A DNA stretch of 42,885 bases from positions 1 to 42,885 of the forward strand of contig JAJUIU010000029.1 in assembly GCA_029267445.1 (NCBI GenBank), written 5' to 3'. The stretch comes from Rhodospirillaceae bacterium. GTDB taxonomy: Bacteria > Pseudomonadota > Alphaproteobacteria > Azospirillales > Azospirillaceae. The notes beneath the pieces are model-generated. The model made no database searches. It saw nothing but the letters and a program-made list of their open reading frames with translations, and was not told the origin of the DNA. Position numbers and translations under genes: made by a program. Shown here in pieces: positions 9,071 to 15,928 of the stretch (its first letter is position 1; every line of letters starts with the position of its first letter).

Positions 9071-9571
9071 TCACCGTCCCAGAAGCCCCCGCGCCGCCCG
9101 CACCGCCTCCGGCATGGCGAGTGCGGCCGAGGCGAGGGAGGCCACGGTCGCGGTCTGGCAGTAGTCGCACAGCGCCTTGTTCTCCCGCCATTCCTCGCGC
9201 CCCAGCTTCAGGGCCGTGTAGCTGTCGTAGACCGTCTTCGCCGCCAGCGCGATCGGGACCCAGGGCATCCGCTCCGCCCGGTTCCGCCCGCCGGCGCCGG
9301 CCAGCAGGGCGGTCACGGCATATGTGGCCAGCATCAGGAACCCGTCCGGAGTCCGGGCCCGCTTGTAGGCGTAGTCGGAGGCGTCGACCTTGGTCGCGTC
9401 GAACAGCCGGATCGGCAGGGAGGGCAGCCGCCTGACGATGCCCATCTGGTACAGCGCCACGATCTCGGCCGCGGCCGCACCCACGAAGGACAGGCCCACG
9501 ACCCAGCGCCGCCGCCTGAGGTCGGGATCGGTCTCCTCGCGGAGCTGATGGCTGAGCTGGCGCGGATGCAT
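9071..9571 (-). CDS. small VKOR-like membrane protein
   Basis: The 166-residue product resembles bacterial proteins annotated as vitamin K epoxide reductase family: LYQMGIVRRLP, the F-D-A-T-K-V-D-A-S segment, about four hydrophobic segments (near 24-43, 78-95, 103-118, 138-155) and a CDYC pair (Cys135, Cys138) at the mouth of the last helix. Those are the only cysteines, so the second cysteine pair of canonical VKOR is missing. A thiol-quinone redox role is inferred from the family. ATG 9571 has GGAGGA 8 bp upstream. Convergent with the kinase gene, 9 bp apart. Confidence 0.65.
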   Translation of the reverse strand: MHPRQLSHQLREETDPDLRRRRWVVGLSFVGAAAAEIVALYQMGIVRRLPSLPIRLFDATKVDASDYAYKRARTPDGFLMLATYAVTALLAGAGGRNRAERMPWVPIALAAKTVYDSYTALKLGREEWRENKALCDYCQTATVASLASAALAMPEAVRAARGLLGR

Positions 9572-9667
9572 CGGCGGTCCTCCGTTCTTTCGGTCCGCAT
9601 GCAACAGGACCCGTGCCGGAAGGTGCCGTGGGATCGCGCTGATCCCTTGCGTTCCGCACGCCGGGGT

Positions 9668-9742
9668 ACGATCTCTGGATCGTGTGTGACGTGACGGGCT
9701 GGGGACGCGATTCACGTAACACGACGTAACACGGCGTATCAC
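9668..9742. promoter_or_regulatory. operator-like repeats upstream of the TRAP permease genes
   Basis: Three nested patterns lie within 75 bp, ending 48 bp before dctQ: a 16-bp inverted repeat ACGATC-TCTG-GATCGT (9668-9683); an inverted pair ACGTGA (9689-9694) and TCACGT (9712-9717); and three tandem 10-bp units, CACGTAACAC, GACGTAACAC and GGCGTATCAC (9713-9742). A 10-bp period places each unit on the same helical face, as expected for a cooperatively bound regulator. The regulator is unknown. The rest of the 219-bp divergent gap (9572-9790) has no gene that I can see. Confidence 0.45.
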
Positions 9743-9790
9743 ACCGGGGCGGCAGACCCCGGGCGGGACCGAGGGGGAGCGGGGAGAGGC

Positions 9791-10327
9791 ATGGGGGCGC
9801 TGCGGGTCTTCGTGGCGGCCGTGGACGGGATGAACGAGGCGATCGGCAGGGCCGTCGCCTGGCTGACGCTCGGCACGGTCCTGGTCTGTTTCGCGGTGGT
9901 GGTCCTGCGCTACGGCTTCGGGATCGGCTTCATCTGGCTGCAGGAGCTGTATGTCTGGCAGCACGCCCTGGTCTTCATGCTGGGGGCGGGCTACACGCTG
10001 CTCCACAACGGCCATGTGCGGGTGGACCTCTTCTATGGCTCCGCTCCCGCCCGTCGCCGCGCTTGGATGGACATCGTCGGCACGGTCGTCTTCCTCATCC
10101 CCTGGCTGCTCGTCCTGGCGGTGGAAAGCTCCAGCTTCATCCTTAACAGCTGGGCCATCCGCGAGGGCTCGTCCCAGGCGGGCGGCCTGCCCGGCGCCTA
10201 CCTGATGAAAACGGGTGTCTGGGCCTTCTGCCTGCTGGTCGGGCTCCAGGGCCTGTCGCTGATGGCGCGCCGCGTGCTCTTCCTGGCCGGGGACGACCGC
10301 TACGCCCCCGGCGAAGCGGCGCACTGA
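9791..10327 (+). CDS. dctQ: TRAP transporter small permease (DctQ family)
   Basis: DctQ is the four-helix membrane subunit that partners the large DctM permease in sodium-coupled TRAP uptake. The 178-residue protein has hydrophobic segments near 22-42, 52-72, 92-112 and 138-160, with the family-typical WLQELYVWQHALVFMLGAGY and the HNGHVRVDLFY stretch. GGGGAGAGG lies just before the ATG. dctM follows after 13 bp, so the two are co-transcribed. The substrate is best inferred from the binding protein at 11926-13035. Confidence 0.9.
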   Translation: MGALRVFVAAVDGMNEAIGRAVAWLTLGTVLVCFAVVVLRYGFGIGFIWLQELYVWQHALVFMLGAGYTLLHNGHVRVDLFYGSAPARRRAWMDIVGTVVFLIPWLLVLAVESSSFILNSWAIREGSSQAGGLPGAYLMKTGVWAFCLLVGLQGLSLMARRVLFLAGDDRYAPGEAAH

Positions 10328-10340
10328 GGGGGGGCGGGGG

Positions 10341-11921
10341 ATGGATGCCGCACTCCTGGGCGAGATCCTCGCCATCCTGATGTTCGTCGCCACCATCGGC
10401 GTGGTGATGCTGGGCTATCCGGTCGCCTTCACCCTGGCCGGCACCGCCCTCTTCTTCGGCTGGCTCGGGCACCAGTTCGGCGTGTTCGACTACGCCCTGC
10501 TGCGCGGCCTCGCCTCGCGCTACTTCGGCACCATGATGAACGAGGTGCTGGTGGCCGTGCCGCTGTTCATCTTCATGGGCGTGATGCTGGAACGCTCCCG
10601 CATCGCGGAGCGTCTGCTCACCACGATGGGCGAACTGTTCGGCGCCCTGCGCGGTGGTCTCGGCATCTCGGTGGTGCTGGTGGGCACGCTGCTGGCGGCC
10701 AGCACGGGCATCGTCGGCGCCACCGTGGTCACCATGGGCCTGCTCAGCCTGCCCGCCATGATGCGCGCGGGCTACGACCCCCGCCTCGCCAGCGGGGTCA
10801 TCTGCGCCTCGGGCACCCTCGGCCAGATCGTGCCGCCTTCCACGGTCCTCATCTTCATGGGCGACATGCTCCAGGGGGCCAACCAGCAGGCGCAGATGGC
10901 GCTGGGCAACTTCGCGCCGGAGCCGGTCAGCGTGGGCCAGCTCTTCGCCGGCGCCCTCATCCCCGGCCTCCTGCTGTCCGGCCTCTACGTCCTTTGGGTC
11001 GTCATCAAGGCGATCGTCGATCCCAAATCCTGCCCGGCCCTGCCCATGGACGCCGAATCGCGCCGGGGCCTGCCCGGCCGGGTGCTGACGGCACTGGTGC
11101 CGCCGCTGCTGCTGATCGTCGCCGTGCTGGGCTCGATCCTTCTCGGCATCGCCTCGCCGACCGAATCCGCCAGCGTTGGCGCGGTCGGCGCCATGGTGCT
11201 CGCCGCCGCCAACCGGCGCCTGAACCTGACCGTGCTGCGGGAGGTGATGCGCTCCACCCTGACCATCAGCTCCATGGTCTTCGTCATCCTGCTCGGCGCC
11301 TCGGTGTTCAGCCTCGTTTTCCGGGGCCTGGGCGGGGAGAAGGTGGTGGAGGATGTGCTTTCCGCAATGCCGGGCGGGCAGTGGGGGGCGCTGCTGGCCG
11401 TGATGGCCCTGATGTTCGTGCTCGGGTTCTTCCTCGACACGTTCGAGATCATCTTCATCGTGGTGCCGGTGACCGCCCCGGTGCTGATCATGCTGGGGGT
11501 GGACCCGCTCTGGCTCGGCATCCTGATGGGGATCAACCTCCAGACCAGTTTCCTCACCCCGCCCTTCGGCTTCGCGCTGTTCTATCTCAGGGGCGTGGCG
11601 GGGCGGCTGGTCCGCACGGTCGACATCTACCGGGGCGCCATGCCCTTCGTCGGCATCCAGGTGCTGGCGATCGGTCTGGTCCTGGCGATGCCGTCGCTCG
11701 CCCTCTGGCTGCCGGAACGCCTGTTCGCGGCCCCGCCGGCCGTCTCGGCGCCGGCCTCGACCGCCCCGGCCCAGGGCGGCTTCAACGACCTGTTCGGCCA
11801 GCCGCCGTCGCAGCCCCCCAAGCCGCAGTCCGGCCAGGGCTTCGACAACCTGTTCGGCCAGCCGCAGCAACCCGGCGGTCAGCGGCCGGCTGAACAGAAG
11901 CCTGGAGAGCCGAAACCCTAG
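10341..11921 (+). CDS. dctM: TRAP transporter large permease (DctM) with repeat-bearing tail
   Basis: DctM is the transport subunit of the TRAP system. The first roughly 460 residues give the usual series of hydrophobic segments with MNEVLVAVPLFIFMGVMLE, ASTGIVGATVVTMGL, GTLGQIVPPSTVLI and TSFLTPPFGFALFYLRG. From residue 463 to 526 there is a Pro/Gln/Ala-rich extension unlike normal DctM ends, containing GFNDLFGQP (480-488) and GFDNLFGQP (500-508). DctM proteins are normally about 425-470 residues. The gene ends 4 bp from the convergent dctP stop. Confidence 0.92.
   Translation: MDAALLGEILAILMFVATIGVVMLGYPVAFTLAGTALFFGWLGHQFGVFDYALLRGLASRYFGTMMNEVLVAVPLFIFMGVMLERSRIAERLLTTMGELFGALRGGLGISVVLVGTLLAASTGIVGATVVTMGLLSLPAMMRAGYDPRLASGVICASGTLGQIVPPSTVLIFMGDMLQGANQQAQMALGNFAPEPVSVGQLFAGALIPGLLLSGLYVLWVVIKAIVDPKSCPALPMDAESRRGLPGRVLTALVPPLLLIVAVLGSILLGIASPTESASVGAVGAMVLAAANRRLNLTVLREVMRSTLTISSMVFVILLGASVFSLVFRGLGGEKVVEDVLSAMPGGQWGALLAVMALMFVLGFFLDTFEIIFIVVPVTAPVLIMLGVDPLWLGILMGINLQTSFLTPPFGFALFYLRGVAGRLVRTVDIYRGAMPFVGIQVLAIGLVLAMPSLALWLPERLFAAPPAVSAPASTAPAQGGFNDLFGQPPSQPPKPQSGQGFDNLFGQPQQPGGQRPAEQKPGEPKP
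11778..11864 (+). repeat. 27-bp direct repeat within the dctM 3' end
   Basis: Two copies, 11778-11804 and 11838-11864, are spaced by exactly 60 bp and differ at two bases. They encode GFNDLFGQP and GFDNLFGQP in the DctM tail. The in-frame 60-bp period suggests duplication of a 20-residue unit, with the Pro/Gln linker diverging faster than the motif. Confidence 0.8.
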
Positions 11922-11925
11922 CGGC

Positions 11926-13035
11926 TCATCGCCCCTTGATCGCGTGCGGAATGTTCAGGCCGCGCGCCTCGGCGTAGGTCTGCTCGCTCACCCGGGTCCA
12001 GGGGATCACCTCGCCCCGGAACTTCAGGTAGCTGTCGATGACCTTGCGGGTCATCGGGTCGCCCTTCTCATAGACCTCGTTCAGCACCTCGTTCGCGGCG
12101 GTGCCGAGCGCTGTCAGCAGCTCCGGCGACAGGCGGCGCAGTTGCACGCCGTGCTTCTGCACCAGCGTCATTAGCGACTGCCCGTTCAGCGCGTTGTACT
12201 CCGCCAGCATGTCGTTGTTGGCGGACTGGGCGGCCACTCGCAGGGCCGTCTGCAGGTCCTTCGGCAGCGCGTCGTACTTCGCCTTGTTCACCATCATCTG
12301 CAAGCCGGCACCCGGCTCGTGATAGCCGGGGGCGTAGTAGAAGGGTGCGACCTGGTGGAAGCCCAGCGCCAGGTCGTTCAGCGGCCCGATCCACTCCGCC
12401 GCGTCCAGGGCGCCCGACTGCAGGTTGGTGAAGATCTCGCCCCCCGGCACCGTTATCACCGTGGCGCCCAACTTCGTCAGCACGCGCCCGTTGTTGCCGG
12501 GCGTGCGGAATTTCAGGCCCTTCAGGTCGGCGGCCGAGTTGATCTCCTTGCGGAACCAGCCGAACATCTGCACGCCGGTGTTGCCTGCCAGGAACGCCTT
12601 CAGCCCGAACCCGGCGTACAGCTCGTCCCACAGCTGCTGGGCGCCGGCATGATGCACCCAGGCGTCCAGCTCGTTCGCCGTCAGCCCGAACGGGAAGGCG
12701 GTGAAGAAGGCGCAGGCCTCGGACTTGGACAGGTGGTAGTAGGCCGCGTCGTGACCCAGCTCGGCCGTGCCGTTCGCCACCGCGTCGAAGCATTGCAGCG
12801 CCGGCACCAGCTCGCCCGCCGCGAACACCTTCACGGTGATGCGCCCGTCCGTAAGCTCGCCGATGGTGCGGGCCAGCTTCTCCGCCCCGGTGCCCACGCC
12901 CGGCAGGCCCTTGGGCCAGCTTGTCACCATGCGCCATTCCTGCTTCCCGCTGGCGATTGCGGGGGCCGCGACGGTGGCGGCCGCCGTGGCGGTCAGGCCG
13001 GCGGCGCCGGCCACGATGAATGCGCGCCTTTTCAT
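11926..13035 (-). CDS. dctP: TRAP transporter solute-binding protein (DctP, TakP-like)
   Basis: Periplasmic 369-residue receptor delivering substrate to DctQM. MKRRAFIVAGAAG at the N terminus is a twin-arginine-type signal followed by an Ala-rich segment ending near PAIASG. The body has the pattern of the 2-oxoacid (TakP) / mannitol-chloroaromatic branch: SWPKGLPGVGTGAEKLA, FAAGELVPALQCFDAV, AELGHDAAYYH, GNTGVQMFGWFRKEI, DLKGLKFRTPG and ALDAAEWIGPLND. The oxoacid substrate is inference. ATG 13035 has GGAGGAG upstream; earlier in-frame codons lack signal-peptide character. It is convergent to, not in line with, dctQM, so it must have a separate promoter or read in from 14080 and beyond. Confidence 0.9.
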   Translation of the reverse strand: MKRRAFIVAGAAGLTATAAATVAAPAIASGKQEWRMVTSWPKGLPGVGTGAEKLARTIGELTDGRITVKVFAAGELVPALQCFDAVANGTAELGHDAAYYHLSKSEACAFFTAFPFGLTANELDAWVHHAGAQQLWDELYAGFGLKAFLAGNTGVQMFGWFRKEINSAADLKGLKFRTPGNNGRVLTKLGATVITVPGGEIFTNLQSGALDAAEWIGPLNDLALGFHQVAPFYYAPGYHEPGAGLQMMVNKAKYDALPKDLQTALRVAAQSANNDMLAEYNALNGQSLMTLVQKHGVQLRRLSPELLTALGTAANEVLNEVYEKGDPMTRKVIDSYLKFRGEVIPWTRVSEQTYAEARGLNIPHAIKGR

Positions 13036-13144
13036 GGGTCCTGCTCCTCCCTCCGGTGTGGGCGCCTTCTCGCGGACGCCCAATCGTGGGGGAGGCTAAG
13101 CGAGGCGGCGGTGCCGTTTCAACCGCGTCGCCGACAGGGTTTCC

Positions 13145-14080
13145 TCAACTCAGGCGATGATCGGCCGGACCGGGCGCACCGGGCCACGGCCATGTGGATG
13201 CGGGCAGGGTGGCGCTGGTTTCCGTTAGCGGCAGAAGGGCCGCCGCAATGGCGCGGACCAGCGGGTCCGGATGGTCCAGCAGCTCCGCCCGCAGCTCGGG
13301 AAGCGCGTTCCCCGCAGCCACGAACAGCTCCGCCGGCAAGGCGGTGTCCAGATCGCCGTCCGCGCGCCGCGGCAGGATCGGGCCCCGCCGGTCCATCCGG
13401 CGGAGCAGGCGGCTGTTCGTCAGCCCCATCCGCCGCTCGGAATCGGGCGTCGTCACCAGGGCGATGGGGCGCGTCCGCGGCCCGAAGCCGCGCAGGCCCT
13501 CCGCCACCCCGTCCCTTATGGTCGGCGTCCCGCCGGTTCCGGCGCCCAGCCGCCGCCACAGGTCGGCCGTCGGCCCCGGTGCCTGCACCGGCACTCCGGC
13601 CACATCCAACAGGCAGCGCGGCGGAGCGGCGCAGGCGCATCGTCCGGTCCGGTCGAGGGCGAGGGGAATCGCCCCAAGTTCAGCGCTGTCCGCCATCCTG
13701 TCCCACAGCCGCCGGCCCTGCCGCCCGGCCAGCCATCCCGCCAATTCATCCGGTCCCGGACCGAAGGGCAGACCCGCCAGGATGCCGGCCGCCGGCACAA
13801 TCGGTTCCAGGCTCTCCAGGGGAATGACCGCCGCATCGGCCGATCCGATGCGCAGCGCGGCGTGGGCGTCCTGGGCGGGCAGCATCTCCACCCGGTCCAG
13901 CCCGGTTTCGCGCGCAAATGCCGCCGCTAGGGCCGCCGCCAGGGTTGTTAGAGCCGGATCGTCCTCAGGGACCGCCAGTCTCAGCGGTCGCGCCGCCACG
14001 AGCGTTGGCGCCGCCAGGGTTGCCGCTCCGGCCGTCATCAGGCCGGCCGCCGTCAAGCCGATGAAATCCCGCCGCCGCAA
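13145..14080 (-). CDS. divergent DctP-like exported protein
   Basis: I recognise this only by comparison with the neighbouring DctP. About 311 residues start with a twin-arginine-type signal (RRRDFIG, then an Ala-rich segment). The body keeps DctP landmarks in order: LPFGPGPDELAGWL against FPFGLTANELDAWV, then GRRLWDRM against AQQLWDEL, then a TG near the middle and a final Trp-Arg-Arg-Leu-Gly. The ligand-pocket stretches (GNTGVQMFGWF, DAAEWIGP) are absent. No ATG or GTG fits; TTG 14080 directly before the Tat motif is proposed. It lies 58 bp after bpt and 109 bp before dctP. It may be a binding protein for another ligand, a regulatory receptor or a decaying copy. Confidence 0.6.
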   Translation of the reverse strand: MRRRDFIGLTAAGLMTAGAATLAAPTLVAARPLRLAVPEDDPALTTLAAALAAAFARETGLDRVEMLPAQDAHAALRIGSADAAVIPLESLEPIVPAAGILAGLPFGPGPDELAGWLAGRQGRRLWDRMADSAELGAIPLALDRTGRCACAAPPRCLLDVAGVPVQAPGPTADLWRRLGAGTGGTPTIRDGVAEGLRGFGPRTRPIALVTTPDSERRMGLTNSRLLRRMDRRGPILPRRADGDLDTALPAELFVAAGNALPELRAELLDHPDPLVRAIAAALLPLTETSATLPASTWPWPGAPGPADHRLS

Positions 14081-14138
14081 ATCCGCCCCCGACTCTGCCG
14101 CGAATAGGAACGCGCGGGCGGGGTATGCGGGTTCCGGA

Positions 14139-14888
14139 CTAGTCCGTCTGTCCCGGCAGCGGCCCCTGGACGAGGGACCAGCCATCCCGGCCGAGCATCT
14201 CCAACGGGCGGAAGCGGCCCTTGTAGGCCATCTTCCGGCTGTCACCGATCCAGTAGCCCAGATAGACGTAGCTCAGGCCGTAGAGCCGGGCGGCCTCCAC
14301 CAGTCCCAGGATCAGGAAGCTGCCCAGACTGCGGCGCGCCTCCCCGGGATCGAAGAAGCTGTAGACGGCGGAGAACCCGTCCTCCAGCCGGTCGGCCAGC
14401 ACGGCGCCGTAAAGCCGGTCGTCGGTCCCCCGCGCCTCGAACAGGTGGGTGTCGACCTGGCCCTCGTCGATCATGGCGGTGAAATCGGACACGCTCATCC
14501 GGCTCATGTCGCTGTCGACATGCCGGGCCCGCTGATAGGCGTGGAAGACGCGGTACTGCTCCTCCGTCCCGCGCGCGGGGCGCGGCACGATGCGCAGGTC
14601 CTCGTTGCGGCGGATGATCCGGCGCATGGCCCGGTCCGGCTGGTACAGCGCGACCGGGATCCGCACAGGCACGCAGGCGTTGCACCCCGGGCAGACCGGG
14701 CGGTAGACGATGTCGTGGCTGCGCCGGAACCCGGCCTTGGAAAGGCTGGAGTTCACCTCCATCGCCTGCGGCCCCGACAGGCGGGTGAACAGTTTCCGCT
14801 CCACCCGCCCGGGGATGTAGGGGCATGGCATCGGGCCCGACCGGAAGAACTGCTGGAGCGGACGGTAGGGCGATTGGATGATGCTCAT
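14139..14888 (-). CDS. bpt: aspartate/glutamate leucyl- (or arginyl-) tRNA-protein transferase
   Basis: This enzyme moves an amino acid from its tRNA onto N-terminal Asp or Glu of proteins, creating a degron for ClpS/ClpAP. The 249-residue protein has the conserved N-terminal CPYIPGR (from FFRSGPMPCPYIPGR), the second cysteine cluster CPGCNACVPVRI, and the C-terminal GNAT-like half with VYLGYWIGDSRKMAYKGRFRP. Length matches bacterial Bpt/Ate (about 240-250). Leucine versus arginine specificity cannot be read by eye. The alpha-E and ATP-grasp genes lie upstream on the same strand, 70 bp away. Confidence 0.9.
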   Translation of the reverse strand: MSIIQSPYRPLQQFFRSGPMPCPYIPGRVERKLFTRLSGPQAMEVNSSLSKAGFRRSHDIVYRPVCPGCNACVPVRIPVALYQPDRAMRRIIRRNEDLRIVPRPARGTEEQYRVFHAYQRARHVDSDMSRMSVSDFTAMIDEGQVDTHLFEARGTDDRLYGAVLADRLEDGFSAVYSFFDPGEARRSLGSFLILGLVEAARLYGLSYVYLGYWIGDSRKMAYKGRFRPLEMLGRDGWSLVQGPLPGQTD

Positions 14889-14958
14889 GCGGGGCGGCCG
14901 TCAGCGTCCGGTGCGGGGCAGGGGGCGAACGGCATCCATCGTATCCTGATCCCCGCTC

Positions 14959-15924
14959 TCAGGCCGCAGCCGTCTGGTCCAGGCCGAAATAGGCCACGGC
15001 GATGTGGCCGGAAACCTCGGCGAAACGCAGCTGCAGCCAGTCCAGATACTCATGAAGCCCCTGGGCGATGACCTGCTCGATCCCGTGGGCGTCCAGGGCG
15101 GCCTGGATCTCGTCCACGCATTCCATGGCGATGCTACCACGCCGCAGCCGGTATTTCGACTTGAGCCGCGTCAGAAGCTGGTCCACCTGCCGGGTGCAGA
15201 CGACGACCGACCGGGGGAAGCTGTCGTTGAACAGCAGGAACCCGGCGACGGACGCCGGCGTCATGCCGCGCGGGTGCACCCGCCGGAAGGCGTGGTACGC
15301 CGCGGCGGAGCGCAGCAGCGCGCTCCATTGGCTGATGTCGATGGGCGAACCCACGTCCGCCGTCGACGGCAGCAGGGTGTGGTACTTGATGTCCAGCAGG
15401 CGGGTGGTCTGGTCCGCCCGCTCCAGATACTTGCCCAGCTGATAGAAGTACCAGCCCTGGTCCCGGTAGAACGTGCCCTCGGTGATCCCGGTGTGGGTCT
15501 GGCACGCCTCCTTCAGCTTGCCGCACAGGCGCGGCAGGTTGTGCAGCGCGATGTCCGTGGGCCCCAGCGTGTGCAGCCAGTTGTGGAACACGTTCAGCTG
15601 CGTCCACATCTCCGTGCTGATCAGCGGGCGCAGCTGCCGTGCGTTCTCCCGCGCATAGCCGACGGCGGAGATGATGGAGGTCGGGTTCTGGCCGTCCAGG
15701 ATGTAGAAGTTGGTGACGTTCTCCGCCGTGGCGGACGGATAGAGTTCCTTGAACCGCGCGGTGTCCGCGTTCAGCTGGACGATGGCGGTCCAGTCCTTGG
15801 ATCCCCGCGTGTCGCGGGCGAAGGTCTCGTGGACGTCCAGGATGCGGGCGAGGTTTTCCGCCCGCTCCATGTAGCGGGCCATCCAGAAGATGCACTCGGC
15901 GTAGCGGGCGAGAAGCGCGCTCAT
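14959..15924 (-). CDS. alpha-E domain protein
   Basis: The 321-residue helical protein opens with LLARYAECIFWMARYMERAENLARIL, the hallmark of the alpha-E (DUF403) family. It also has FYRDQGWYFYQLGKYLERADQTTRLLD and FNDSFPRSVVVCTRQ. The biochemical role is not established; comparative genomics pairs this family with circularly permuted ATP-grasp ligases and predicts peptide synthesis or tagging. ATG 15924 lies 4 bp after the upstream stop, with GGTGGAG at suitable spacing; an in-frame ATG at 15939 would overlap that gene by 11 bp. Expected to be co-transcribed with, and to partner, the preceding ATP-grasp protein. Confidence 0.88.
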   Translation of the reverse strand: MSALLARYAECIFWMARYMERAENLARILDVHETFARDTRGSKDWTAIVQLNADTARFKELYPSATAENVTNFYILDGQNPTSIISAVGYARENARQLRPLISTEMWTQLNVFHNWLHTLGPTDIALHNLPRLCGKLKEACQTHTGITEGTFYRDQGWYFYQLGKYLERADQTTRLLDIKYHTLLPSTADVGSPIDISQWSALLRSAAAYHAFRRVHPRGMTPASVAGFLLFNDSFPRSVVVCTRQVDQLLTRLKSKYRLRRGSIAMECVDEIQAALDAHGIEQVIAQGLHEYLDWLQLRFAEVSGHIAVAYFGLDQTAAA

Positions 15925-15928
15925 CGTC

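Noticed and set aside
10143-11870. 575-codon minus-strand frame opposite dctM
   Set aside because: His/Glu/Arg-rich antisense translation of a membrane protein gene; no recognisable fold.
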